Shown: positions 42,387 through 51,872, counted from the first letter of the stretch. The stretch: 64,000 nt of DNA from Rhynchopus sp. YZ270_cl-10 (GCA_964035575.1 OZ037851.1:682001-746000), one strand, 5' to 3'. A program made the numbers and translations. Notes: generated by a model not told the origin, from the sequence alone.

Positions 42387-43916
42387 TCAAAGACAACCTC
42401 GTTCCTCACATACCTCACGCAGCACCCTCACGGCATCACCCTGGGAGTATGCGAGAAAGAGGTCGTCCTTAGCGCTGCCCCGCACCTCCTCCTCCTCCAC
42501 CTGCACCTCCTCTGTCTGGCCAAGGCTCTCAGCCTGCATCTCGTCCACCACTGCTGCTTCCTCTACGTCGTGCAGTGCTTCAACCTCTGTACCCACAGTA
42601 GACCCCTTTTCTTCCAAAAGGCCTTCACAAAAGAGAATGAAGAGAGGGTTTGAAATGATGGTTTCGAGATGCACATCGTTTGTCATCAACGCGACACAGT
42701 CTTGCGCGGTGTTCTCTTGTTTGGCGTACCAGGTGGAGAGGAGGGTGATCGGGACCTCCTCTGTGAGGACTGCCTGCATACATGCTTTGTTGTAGTATAG
42801 ATGAGCTGCGTCAGGGAAAATCCCGATCGCGTCTGCGAGATAGCCGTCAGCTGCAGCGTGCTCTTTGCGTGCGATGCACTCCAACACTTCTTTATCCAAA
42901 AACGTCAGCAACAGCGACAACGACACATCCAACTCCATGGCCGCCTCATCGCTCGCACGCTTCACAGAAAACCACCCCCCAGACTCACCCCCCTTCATAT
43001 GCTTCAAAAACCCCTCCCCATACTTCCTTTCGATGATCGAAAGCAGACAACCACGACTGCCCTGTGGTTTGGGCTCCTCCGGCTCTGACCTAGGAGTAGG
43101 GGTACGTGAAGAGCTTGTTCCTGGGGTTTTCTCAACGAGGTGGCTTGAGTGGGTGCTATCTGCACGGATTTCGACAAGAAAGAAAACACGCTCCAAGGTG
43201 CTCCGCTGCGACTCCTGCAAAAGCGCTGCAGCGTACGTCGACAGCGTTCCCCGCGAAGGGAGGGGAACCACATGTGGTTCCTCCCCTTCAGCCATCTCTA
43301 CCTTTTCATACATCCAGGTGTGCCCAGGGTAGGTCCTCACACTAAACGCCTTCCCCGCCCCGATCAGACCGTACATAACACGCTCAGAACGCTTTCCTTT
43401 TGGAATCCAAAAGATTTTGATATCGTGGTCAGAATGGTTTGCAAATCGGACTCTAATTGACTTCGCCTTTTTTGCCTTTTTCTTACGTCTGCGCGAAGGC
43501 ACCGAAGGAATCGAAGAAACCTCGGGCTTCTCCTTCTCCCCTTCAACTGCCACCTCCTCCCCCAAGGCTACCTGCAGATGCAACGGAGTGTTGTCTCTGC
43601 TGTCTGTACGAGCTCCCATCCATAGACGGAGGCATTCCTCCCAATCTGCACTCCCTTCAATCAAGACAGCATCCCCTTCATGGTCGAGGTACGTCAACTC
43701 GAATGCATGCCCAACAGTCCATGCTGACAGAATACGTTGCAAATCGTCATACGCGCTTTTGCCTCCATCAAGCGAAATGCGTTTTACCTCGACAGGGGAG
43801 GAGGAGGGGGAGGAAGAAGGGGGGGAAGGAAGCGTAGTGGCAGTAGGGTCGGCCCGCCAAAAGAAAAATTTGAGGGGTACTCTCGAGACGCAGGGGGGTG
43901 CTGCGAAGGTGGGCAT
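42387..43916 (-). CDS. PB1 + VHL-beta-like + TPR-like protein
   Basis: A 509-residue frame. Residues about 42-118 look like a PB1 domain: VKRISLDGG at the start and the acidic OPCA-type motif YLDHEGDAVLIEGSADWEE at 76-94. After a basic linker (SRRRKKKAKKAK, 141-152) residues 153-205 resemble the von Hippel-Lindau beta domain: IRVRFANHSDHDIKIFWI and YPGHTWMYE match the N.(S/T)...(V/I)..(F/W)W and (Y/H)PW(V/M) hallmarks. Residues about 355-440 are helical with AIGIFPDAAHLYYNKACMQA, a TPR-like repeat, followed by a DVHLETIISNPLF segment often found after such repeats. The C-terminus is acidic. PB1 domains mediate pairing with other PB1 or acidic partners; VHL beta domains bind degradation substrates. 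I know of no described protein with this order; function is unknown. A T-rich pyrimidine tract precedes ATG. Confidence 0.72.
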   Translation of the reverse strand: MPTFAAPPCVSRVPLKFFFWRADPTATTLPSPPSSSPSSSPVEVKRISLDGGKSAYDDLQRILSAWTVGHAFELTYLDHEGDAVLIEGSADWEECLRLWMGARTDSRDNTPLHLQVALGEEVAVEGEKEKPEVSSIPSVPSRRRKKKAKKAKSIRVRFANHSDHDIKIFWIPKGKRSERVMYGLIGAGKAFSVRTYPGHTWMYEKVEMAEGEEPHVVPLPSRGTLSTYAAALLQESQRSTLERVFFLVEIRADSTHSSHLVEKTPGTSSSRTPTPRSEPEEPKPQGSRGCLLSIIERKYGEGFLKHMKGGESGGWFSVKRASDEAAMELDVSLSLLLTFLDKEVLECIARKEHAAADGYLADAIGIFPDAAHLYYNKACMQAVLTEEVPITLLSTWYAKQENTAQDCVALMTNDVHLETIISNPLFILFCEGLLEEKGSTVGTEVEALHDVEEAAVVDEMQAESLGQTEEVQVEEEEVRGSAKDDLFLAYSQGDAVRVLREVCEERGCL

Positions 43917-44258
43917 TGTGTAGAAAAAAAAAATAAAAAGGGAAAAGAGAGCAGTGTTATATCTGGGGTAAAGGTTTGGTTTAAAAATTGGATTCTTTTT
44001 GTATTGCTTTGGTGCTTTGGAGGAAAATGAAGAGGAATGGGAAAGGATTTCTTGTTATGTTACGCTCAGGTGTGGATAGTGGTTTGCTGCGCGTTGGGAA
44101 GGGGCGGGTGAACGGAGAGTTTGAATGGGTTTTTATGAAGTGGTGCATGGGGAGGGTATAAAAATGTACCCTATCTCGTTGGTTTAGTTTTTTTTTTTTT
44201 TTTTGGATTGTAATTTTTTTCCCGACTGGCCCGAAATGCTTCAGTTTAAAAGAAATGG

Positions 44259-44290
44259 TTAAGCAAACGCCTCTTGTGGACGCAGTCACT
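44259..44290 (+). repeat. F3 hairpin
   Basis: GTTAAGCAAACGCCTC, TTGTG, GACGCAGTCACT. Confidence 0.65.
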
Positions 44291-44316
44291 CCAAAAAAAA
44301 ATGAGGTGAAATTCGT

Positions 44317-44350
44317 AAGATGGGCCGAAGCGTGGGTACTTGGTCACCTT
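44317..44350 (+). repeat. F1 hairpin
   Basis: TAAGATGGGCCGAAGC, GTGGGT, ACTTGGTCACCTT. The CTAAGC arm has become CCGAAGC and the partner CTTGG, keeping part of the pairing. Confidence 0.62.
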
Positions 44351-44372
44351 GAAAAAAAGAGAAAAAAATGAG

Positions 44373-44410
44373 TTGACTTGAAATACAAATCCCTCTTCGT
44401 CACAGTGTAC
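44373..44410 (+). repeat. F4 hairpin
   Basis: GACTTGAAATACAAATCC, CTCTTCGT, CACAGTGTAC. TACA/TGTA pair. Confidence 0.7.
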
Positions 44411-44476
44411 AAATAAAACGGAAGGGCACTTGAATGCCACCAAACCGATTCAAAAAAGGAAAAAAAAAAAGCTGCA

Positions 44477-44510
44477 GGATATACGTAAGCCTCTCGCACT
44501 GAGTCACCTT
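44477..44510 (+). repeat. F1 hairpin
   Basis: GGATATACGTAAGC, CTCTCGC, ACTGAGTCACCTT. Confidence 0.6.
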
Positions 44511-44570
44511 TTAAAAACAAAAGCAAAGTATCGACCCCTACCCTACACAAAACCCCCTCCACTAGCATCC

Positions 44571-44608
44571 GGGTAATCTGTTGGCCGTCATTCAGACATT
44601 CTTCACTT
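44571..44608 (+). repeat. F2 hairpin, short form, degenerate
   Basis: GGTAATCTGTTGGCCGTC, then CAGACATTCTTCACT. The 5' AGTG arm is missing. T-run follows. Confidence 0.55.
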
Positions 44609-44631
44609 CTTTTTTTTTTTTTCGAAAACTT

Positions 44632-44673
44632 TTTGTAATAGTGTTGACACCCAATGGATGAACTCCACTATTT
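44632..44673 (+). repeat. F3-variant hairpin
   Basis: AATAGTGTTGACACCC, AATGGATG, AACTCCACTATT. ATAGTG/CACTAT stem; compare 6429 (GCGTG/CACGC). Confidence 0.6.
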
Positions 44674-44741
44674 TTGTTCCCCCACTATTCCAGAACTCTC
44701 TATTAATCTTCCTTCACCCCCTTTTTTTTCATTCCATTCTT

Positions 44742-45614
44742 TTACAGGTTCTTCACTCCATCAAGTTTATGCGCGTTTCTTTTGTGTACGGTTTGCGCCT
44801 TTTGAGCCCAGTCTTCGAACTGCGCTAGACCCTCTGTGGACAGACTCTTCTTGAACGCCTCGCGGCCATCCTCTCCAAGGGGGAGGTACATCCCTGTGAA
44901 AAGCTCGATGAAGTCGTATGTCAAGCCAAGCTCCTCTTCATCTGTTTGTCCATCCCAGAGGTCTGCTGAGGGTGCTGCGTCGAGAGTAGCGCTTGGAACA
45001 CCCAGGGCTCTTCCCACTGTGAAGACCTCAGATTTGTGGAGATCGGAGATGAGCTGGACATCGACCACTCCGTCGCCCGCCTTGCAGAAGTACGCGAGGT
45101 ATCCGTCTTCGTCTTGGTTTCCTGTTCCCATGACAATGCAGGGGAAGCCTTCCTGGGAGATCAGCTGCGCAACATAGTATTGGCAGGGTGCACGCATGTA
45201 GGAGCGGAGCTGCCCCCGCGCAAACCCTTTTCCTTCAATCCCAAGGCTCTTCTCGATGAGGAGGGAAAGCTCCGTGTGGAGGTTGGTCTGGTCGACCACG
45301 TACTCTTCTGCACCGCAGGCAGCGATGTTCTCCTTTCCGCGTGCCAGTGCCCAGTCGCTGCTGTGGATCGGTTGGCAGACCCCGACGACACGTTGAATCG
45401 CGCTCCCTTCCTGCTTCTTCGCATGTGCGCACAAAGCAAGCGTAACAGCGCTGTCCACCCCACCACTAATACTGCACATCGCCGCCTTCAACCCACACTC
45501 CGACATATATTTGTTAAACTTCTCGCTCTTCTGGGCGATCCATTTGTCAGCATCAAAGGCACGCACCTTCCTGTACTCCTCCAGCTTCAAGACAAGGTCT
45601 GCGTGGAGCGACAT
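44742..45614 (-). CDS. NAD synthase, ammonia-dependent type
   Basis: A 290-residue protein that matches NAD+ synthetase along its length. It forms NAD from deamido-NAD and ATP using ammonia. Visible signatures are the ATP-pyrophosphatase loop SISGGVDSAV (48-57), GTGNQDEDGYLAYFCKAGDG, the VQLISDLHKSEVF block and APSADLWDGQTDEEELG. There is no N-terminal glutaminase (nitrilase) domain, so it is the short form seen in many bacteria and some protists. All expected catalytic segments look intact. The start follows a C/T-rich tract. The 3' flank runs directly into the hairpin cluster at 44259-44673. Confidence 0.95.
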   Translation of the reverse strand: MSLHADLVLKLEEYRKVRAFDADKWIAQKSEKFNKYMSECGLKAAMCSISGGVDSAVTLALCAHAKKQEGSAIQRVVGVCQPIHSSDWALARGKENIAACGAEEYVVDQTNLHTELSLLIEKSLGIEGKGFARGQLRSYMRAPCQYYVAQLISQEGFPCIVMGTGNQDEDGYLAYFCKAGDGVVDVQLISDLHKSEVFTVGRALGVPSATLDAAPSADLWDGQTDEEELGLTYDFIELFTGMYLPLGEDGREAFKKSLSTEGLAQFEDWAQKAQTVHKRNAHKLDGVKNL

Positions 45615-45655
45615 CGAAGAAGAGGGGAAGAAGGGGAAAGTGTTGCTGAAAAAGG
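45615..45655 (-). promoter_or_regulatory. Pyrimidine-rich tract before the start codon
   Basis: Minus-strand reading CTTTCCCCTTCTTCCCCTCT and on to ATG, preceded by CCTTTTTCAG about 32 bases upstream, a plausible acceptor AG. Confidence 0.45.
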
Positions 45656-45860
45656 ATTGTGGGTTGTCTCAAATAGAGGGGGAAAGAGGGGGGTTTTGGG
45701 GGGCTTTCAGACATATAAATATTTGTGAAGGGCTGGAGGTACCGCAAGGGGTAGGGGGGGGAGTGGGGTCGGAAAGGGAGGTGGGAACGACTTACTTTAC
45801 ACAAAAAAAAAAATCGCGTTGAATGAGATTGTGTTTTATATGAAAATGTCTTTTTGTTTT

Positions 45861-45908
45861 GATATTCTGTTAGGTTAGTGTAGCTGCCATAAAAAGCAGT
45901 CTGCACTG
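45861..45908 (+). repeat. F2 hairpin, short form
   Basis: GATATTCTGTTAGGTT, AGTGTAG/CTGCACT with one G-T pair, inner CTGC/GCAG. Confidence 0.78.
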
Positions 45909-46172
45909 TTCTAAATGAACACAAGCCTCATGCTTAAGTCGAAACCTTTCACCTGAAATCGTGAAAAGGTTTTTGGAATTTTCTTTTTTGTTTTTGTTCC
46001 ACTTACCCACCTCCAACTCAAAACCTGCCACACAACAACACAACGTGAACGTCATCGTAACGTCATATAGCGTGGCACCCCCCCATCCCATCTTAGCACC
46101 ATCTGCACACTCACCCCCATCTCCCATCCCACCCACCGAAGGTATTCACATAAAGAATTTTTTTTTTTTATC

Positions 46173-46206
46173 AGATGCACCTAAGTCTCTCGTACCTTAG
46201 CCACCC
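46173..46206 (+). repeat. F1 hairpin
   Basis: AGATGCAC, CTAAG, TCTCTCGTAC, CTTAG, CCACCCT. Stem exact. Confidence 0.7.
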
Positions 46207-46288
46207 TATAAACAGCGCTCAACAAAAAAGGCCCAGACAATGAATAGGCAGGCCCCTGCACTCTCTTCGAAAAATCCAAATAGAAAGG

Positions 46289-46352
46289 AATTGTTTCATA
46301 TACATTCTTTTTCTAATGAAAAGAAGGTACAGAGGGTGCTAAAGAAGTACCC
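46289..46352 (+). repeat. F6 double hairpin
   Basis: ATTGTTTCATATACA, stem TTCTTTT/AAAAGAA, GGTACAGA, then GGGTGC/GTACCC around TAAAGAA. The first stem shares no sequence with the CTATTC/GAATAG stem at 27790. Confidence 0.8.
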
Positions 46353-47149
46353 TTGCCTTTTTTTATGTTTGTTGTGGTAGAAAGGAAAAAAAGGTTTTTC
46401 GAACAAACACCCCAAAAAATGAGGTACGGTTCTGCCAAATGTCACCCAAAAAATAATAAGGGCGGGGTATACTTACAGACTGGGTTATTCCTTGCTAAGA
46501 TACAGACCCAGAGAGCCGACACCAGAAGATGTAAAATAAATAAAAAAAAAAATGACGGGAGTGCCAAAAACAATGGCACGTCAAAAAGGGGGCGGGAAAA
46601 CTGACTACGTTATTTTCCCAGTCTTTCGGAGACTGATCATCTGCAGATTTTTAAAAAAGAAGCACATCGGGGGGAAAATTTTTGTCGAATCGTATAGAAC
46701 CAGAACCTTTGTTCTCTTTGTGGAAGAAGAAGAAAAAATGGATTGGTGTGTGTACACAAATACATCCCAAGGGGGTGGAGGGGAGGGGGGTTAAAAAAGA
46801 AAGTCCCACACAAAAAATCCCCAATAAATGTAAAATAACTAAAGGTGATGCAAAAGATAAATGAACACATGAACACCCATTTACAATATCTTCCGAACTG
46901 CGACCTTTCCCCTTGAGGACCTCCCCTCACCCCCTCCATCTATCTCTTCTGAGTACGGCATTCATTCAAAAAAAAAAGTATCCCCGTTTTTATGACTTCC
47001 TCGTTTTCGTGGTGGTGAGAGGGTTTTCATTACTTTCTTTTAAAGGAAAAAGATGCAGCTAAAAATGGGGGGGTAACTGCGCGCAAGAGAAACCCTTGGG
47101 GTTTTTTATTTATTTTTATTTTTATTTTTTTGTTTGCAACGAGGTCTTG

Positions 47150-47569
47150 CTATTCAAACGAGAAGGTAAAATGGAGTATGCCAGAACCCGCAGGTGGAGG
47201 GGGGAGTGGGGTATAGGGTAGGAAAGTGAAACGAAAGCCTCTGTTATCCGTGGCAAAATAAAATAAAATAAAATCGCAGCTTTTTTCCCCCGTATTTTTT
47301 TCCCCACTCTCTTGAAGAAATCTTCTTTTCTTCTTTATCATCAATGGTTCATTTTTTTGTTGCGTTGCCACTCGCCTATCGAGGTAGGCCCTACACAGCG
47401 TCGTGAAGAATCGAAGGTGGTTTTTTTTTCTTTGTACTTGGTCTGCATCTTGCTTAAGTGAAGACCCGCACAACAACTCACTGAAGGTTGTTCCACACGA
47501 TTCCACAGTGGAAAAATGCTCTGCCCTTAGAAGCTGCTCCAACACATCGAATAAAGAGTATTGTAACAT
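47150..47569 (-). CDS. Weak candidate small protein
   Basis: A 139-residue frame; the first 75 residues (start MLQYSLFDVLEQLL) read like an amphipathic helical protein, the remainder translates AT-rich low complexity and is probably not coding. No domain is recognised. It may be the end of a real exon or chance. Confidence 0.2.
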   Translation of the reverse strand: MLQYSLFDVLEQLLRAEHFSTVESCGTTFSELLCGSSLKQDADQVQRKKNHLRFFTTLCRAYLDRRVATQQKNEPLMIKKKRRFLQESGEKNTGEKSCDFILFYFATDNRGFRFTFLPYTPLPPPPAGSGILHFTFSFE

Positions 47570-47609
47570 AGGGGGTCGTTGCCAAAAAACTTTGGTTTTG
47601 GAACCGACT

Positions 47610-47664
47610 CATGTATATTCAATGAATTGAAAGTACAGGTATAGGGATCAACAACAATGTTCCC
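47610..47664 (+). repeat. F5 double hairpin
   Basis: TGTATATTCAATGAATTG, then TATAGGGATCAACAACAATG, TTCCC. Second hairpin GGGA/TCCC as at 17704. Confidence 0.65.
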
Positions 47665-47682
47665 TTCTTCTGCTTTTTGTTT

Positions 47683-47746
47683 GATAAATTGTTGGAGTAG
47701 TGTAGTTTGCCTCGGTTGTGTTGCCACAGTTTGTGCAATCTCCACT
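47683..47746 (+). repeat. F2 hairpin, long form
   Basis: GATAAATTGTTGGAGTAGTG and the long-form body, here with an extra T in both TTTGC and AGTTTGTGC. The paired insertions sit in opposite arms. Confidence 0.85.
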
Positions 47747-47866
47747 TTTTTTTGGTGTGTATATTCCAACGCATCGAACAAAGAAAACCCCCCGGTAGAT
47801 TTTTTTGGATTTCCAGGGAATATCACTGGCCACACATTCAAAAAAACAAAACAAAAAACATCCAAA

Positions 47867-47892
47867 AGATGAACCTGAGTCTCAGCCACCTT
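47867..47892 (+). repeat. F1 hairpin, short
   Basis: AAGATGAAC, CTGAG, T, CTCAG, CCACCTT. The stem is CTGAG/CTCAG, a further compensated variant, with almost no loop. Confidence 0.65.
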
Positions 47893-48090
47893 TTAAAACT
47901 CCAACCACATTTTGATACCCCTCCCTTTTTTCTAACCCTCCCCCCCCAATGACCACCCTCCACCCCAGCCCGATTTATTTTTTTTTTTTTTATTTTTATG
48001 TTAGTTCTCTTCCCCTTCAACAGTTTTTCGTTCTGAAGTGCCCCTGCCACACCCCCATCTTAACCACTACATCAGCAAGGACTTACTAAC

Positions 48091-48805
48091 CTCCATTTGC
48101 GGGTGGGTGAGCATCCCAGATCTTCCATTGAGTGCCAAGAGGGTGTCGGTTTGCCCTGGTGTTCTGTGGGGTGCGATCGGCACGGGTGTTTCCTTCGCGG
48201 AACCCAGACGACGCTTTGCGCTCGAGATCTCGTACTGTCCCCACGATAGGACCTTGTGGATCTGGTACTCAACATACGATTCCTTCATCAACCTGATAAC
48301 AATCGAATTGCCCAGGTACAGCACCGGGAAGAGGCGAAAGTTCATCCACCATGGTTTGTACCCGTTGCCGACAGTAAGGTAGCACTGCAGAAACGTAACG
48401 AGACCGGGGTATCCTGAAGGGGGATTGAATAGATTTTTTTTATGAAGTTGTATTTTTTTTATTTTTTGCGATGTTGGTGCTCGTTTGACCGATTTCAGAA
48501 AACACGATATGACATATTATGTGCTCAAAAAGGAGGGGGGTAAAGTAAAATGTACGAAGGGTATGCATATCTGCAAAGGCAGTGTGGGGTGTAGTGTAGC
48601 GCTATAAGAGCGCAGACACCCGGATTTTTTTACACCAGATGCTAGACGGTACGGAAAGACACGGGTGTTATGTTCCAGCAGGTGGTATGTTGTGTGTGCC
48701 AATACTGAAGTACAACGCTTTCTGGGGACAAAACTCTTTTCCATAGAGAAACAGGACATACCCCATGAGGACCACATCGGGGAGATACGACTTCCAATTA
48801 TCCAT
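48091..48805 (-). CDS. Candidate two-exon membrane protein
   Basis: Exon 1 (48706-48805) would start MDNWKSYLPDVVLMGYVLFL; exon 2 (48091-48413) continues YPGLVTFLQCYLTVGNGYKP and WWMNFRLFPVLYLGN. A 292-base intron would have a GTATTG donor and a CCCCCTTCAG acceptor, and the reading phase is kept across it. Exon 2 ends either at a GTTAGTAAG donor or, unspliced, at a stop just downstream (48067). Two or three hydrophobic segments suggest a membrane protein. I do not recognise the family. The exon sequence looks like real protein, unlike the AT-rich surroundings, but splicing is inferred from sequence alone. Confidence 0.45.
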
Positions 48806-48886
48806 GTACGATCTAAGATTGCCTGACGGTATCTGTTAGTGGTGCATTTTTTTGGGTGAAAAAAAAATGATTTAAAAAGTAACCCC

Positions 48887-48932
48887 CATAAGCCTCTCTG
48901 TGCTTAGCCACCTTGATCACAATCGCTAGCGC
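48887..48932 (+). repeat. F1 hairpin, extended 3' module
   Basis: CCATAAGC, CTCTCTGT, GCTTAGCCACCTT, GATCACAATCG, CTAGCGCC. Confidence 0.72.
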
Positions 48933-49831
48933 CCAGAAAAATATATGGACCTCGGTAATGTAGGGAAATAATGATAACCAAATAGCTGGGGTTTGAAACC
49001 GCTGGCGTGTCTCGAAGGGGCGACGCAAACTAAATACCGTGCATATTCATGACATACTTTCTTGACAAGTTATAATCTCTTTTATCGTCTGTCGGTGCTA
49101 CAAACCATTCGTGCTGTGTCACTGGCGTCGACCACGGGGTTGTGAACGCGTGAGTCATCTTGACTTACAAAAAATAAAAGAAACAGTAATGGGCCCAAAG
49201 AGGGGGGCAGTACAGTCAGCAGAGCGCCAAGGGTGGGGGGAATGGGGCGTTGGTATTTGCTGTGTGAGTTATCCTGTAGGGAAAGTGTTGTTGTTGGGTA
49301 AAGACCGTTCCTCTCACCTGAATTCTAGTATCATCCATCCCTTACAAAAAAAATGGTGGTTATTGTAAACACCGACCGAAACATTGGTACTGTGGAAAAG
49401 AAACCGAAAACCAGACGAAATCCTCCTGGTACTGACACACCATTTCCTACCTACCGCAATGAGATAGAATGTGAGAAAAGCCGCCCAAATTGCAAGAGAC
49501 CGACAACTTGGCTGTACAGGAGACAGGAGGTTCGACTTTTCTGCGCTCCTCAACAGATGTACGCAAGAACAAATTAGTAAAGTTTGAAGCTTCTGCATTT
49601 GTATTTTGGTTTCTGCGCTTTGGTCAGGGGTGGGAGGGAGGGGGAGGAATCTGAGGGAGAGCAGGAACACAACTGTATGGCTGAGAAAGAACGAAAAAAA
49701 AAGAAGAAGGAAAATGAAATGTGCCTTTCTGCACACAACTCGAAATAATCAGCTCCCATGAGCACCACACATCTTTTAAAAGTATTGGGGTGGGAAAGAC
49801 ATAAAATAAACATAGAAACAAAAAAGGTCTT

Positions 49832-49863
49832 GCAAGGCATATGCGTCGTGGTGCACATGCATC
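49832..49863 (+). repeat. F1 hairpin, degenerate
   Basis: CAAGGCATATGC, GTCGTG, GTGCACATGCATCTT, then an A-run. Confidence 0.5.
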
Positions 49864-50600
49864 TTTAAAAAAAAAAGGGTAATATTGCTAGCGCTAAAAA
49901 ATATCCTCCAATTAAGGAGGGGGATATTTGATGAAATGGAACAATTCCATGCGAGATTCACAACAATACGGAACGCGGTTTTGACCCGTGTTTCATTCGC
50001 GATATATATTTAAAAAAAAAAATACATTTCAAAAGATTTTATTGAGCGATTGCCTGCAGTGCAGGCAGGTTCAGGGCATGCATTTTTTGCCCCTTGTCAC
50101 TGCTTCACCATGTTTTCTTGTTGTTCTCTGTAGTAGTGATCCAGACGACTCTGGTGACGGGAGTGGAGGGGGGAAGCTTTTTATGAAGTGTATTTGGTTG
50201 CTCGTTAACATTATTTTTTTTGTTATGACTGGTTCTACTTCCAATCACATGACTTTCTAACAGTACGATTGTGGATAACAAAAACTTTAAAAATACCACG
50301 CACACACACACAAAAGGGGTTACGGGGATAGCGGGGAGCTACTGGATGACTCAGGTTCTTGTCAGAGCGGGGAGGGAGCTGATGTGTCTCTTTTACTGGA
50401 ATGCGGGATCGGACAAATTTTAGTGTTTAAGCCAAAAAAAAAATGACCTTCTAAATCAGGCCTGTTCTATGAGGTATGGGGAATGGGTGTTACTTTCCAT
50501 TCGCAAGAAAAGAATATGTGAGAGGGTGTTGCATTCAAAAGAGAATATGGGCAAACAAGAGAAAATATTGAAAGATGCATGCACACCTCTCAATAGAAAA

Positions 50601-50644
50601 GCTAAAAGTTCAAACGCCTCACCGTACACCGGACGCAAGCACTG
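50601..50644 (+). repeat. F3 hairpin
   Basis: GCTAAAAGTTCAAACGCC, TCACCGTACACCGG, ACGCAAGCACTGA. Inner CCG/CGG. Confidence 0.75.
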
Positions 50645-51060
50645 AAAGAGCGGAAAGAAGAAAAAAGGCAATCCAAGATATCCTTGGTCACCTTGAGAAA
50701 AAGGTATACGCCACAAGGGCACAGCATACATTTTTGTAGAAATAGAAAACAGCCCAAAGTAGTAAAGCGGTAAAAAAAAAAGATAGTGAGAAAAGGGAAA
50801 AGTGGAGACACAGGAGGACGTATTCATGATCACCTATCTGGCCCCTCCTCAGTATATTGAGGTCAGCGGGTATCAGAACAAAAAAAAAATATCCCAAAAA
50901 AAAAAAAAAAAAAGATTGAAGCGAACAACCCAGGTGGGGTATGAAGCAACTCTCAAGTTTCAAAAGGAAGGAAACAAAAGGGGGAAGGGGGAAGGGGGGG
51001 CGGGAAATTGAAAGACAACTGGACTTCACAAAAAAAAAATATAAAAAAAAATAGTTTATA

Positions 51061-51115
51061 ATGAGGAACCTGAGCCTCTCGATCTTGGTCACCTTGATCA
51101 CAATCATTATCGCAC
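51061..51115 (+). repeat. F1 hairpin, extended 3' module
   Basis: ATGAGGAACCTGAGC, CTCTCGA, TCTTGGTCACCTT, GATCACAATCA, TTATCGCAC. Confidence 0.7.
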
Positions 51116-51437
51116 AGCAAAGAAGAAAAAGGAACACATCTTTCTACCATGAGGGGCAGCAGAGGGCGGGAAAAATACTAAAAAAGAAGGGTAGTTGAAA
51201 CGTGCTAAAGATCAGTCATGCAAAGGGTGGGACGTGGGTGTTCCGTACCGTAAGAGAACGAAGGCGGTTCACAACCGCTCGGCGAATCACGCAACCTCTT
51301 TAAACCCCAGAAAAAAATAGACACCTTTTAAACAAATGAACCCCTTTTCCCTTTCACCGCCTCCATTGCCCTGTCGCGGGCACTGGATGGCCCACCTAGA
51401 CCGCTTTAGTGGGACAAGCAATACATAGAAAACTTGT

Positions 51438-51468
51438 AAGATGAATGTGCCTCTCGTGCACACACGTC
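51438..51468 (+). repeat. F1 hairpin, archetype
   Basis: TAAGATGAA, TGTGC, CTCTCGT, GCACA, CACGTC. Confidence 0.8.
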
Positions 51469-51542
51469 AAATATTAACGCTGATAAACGATCCAAAGCTT
51501 CCAATATATTTACGCACGAAAACAAAGACAAACAAAACTTGG

Positions 51543-51572
51543 AAGATGAATGTGCCTCCTGCGCACATACAC
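51543..51572 (+). repeat. F1 hairpin
   Basis: AAGATGAA, TGTGC, CTCCTGC, GCACA, TACACTT. 75 bp after the previous copy. Confidence 0.75.
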
Positions 51573-51714
51573 TTCTCCCACCTTCGTCTAAACAAAAGAA
51601 AAAGAAAAATCATTGCAGGAACAGCGACAACCAACAATGTCCTGTTACTTTGGGTGTGGATGTGAGAGATGAGCTGTGCATAGATTTGACATAGAAAATA
51701 AGAAAAGCGAAGTG

Positions 51715-51744
51715 CTAGTGCAAACCGCAACGACGCAGGCACAC
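51715..51744 (+). repeat. F3 hairpin, short
   Basis: TAGTGCAAACCGC, AAC, GACGCAGGCACAC. Confidence 0.6.
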
Positions 51745-51872
51745 TCCGGTGGGTCATCGAACCCCCCCGCACGCCCCAATTCCGCACTCCGTGTTGCAAA
51801 TGCAAAAATAAAACACACAAATCAAAAAGTGTGAAACACAAAAACCAAACTCTTTTAAAAAAAAATATATTT

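Larger units (their letters stand above)
43917..44741. other. Intergenic packed with six hairpins
   Basis: Between two minus-strand genes, 44259-44673 carries in order F3, F1, F4, F1, F2 and F3-variant, separated only by A/T-rich spacers. Nothing else is recognisable except an AT-rich 340-bp start and T-runs. Confidence 0.75.
45656..48066. other. Intergenic with hairpins
   Basis: It holds F2 at 45861 and 47683, F1 at 46173 and 47867, F6 at 46289 and F5 at 47610. One weak minus-strand frame at 47150-47569 is listed separately. Confidence 0.55.
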
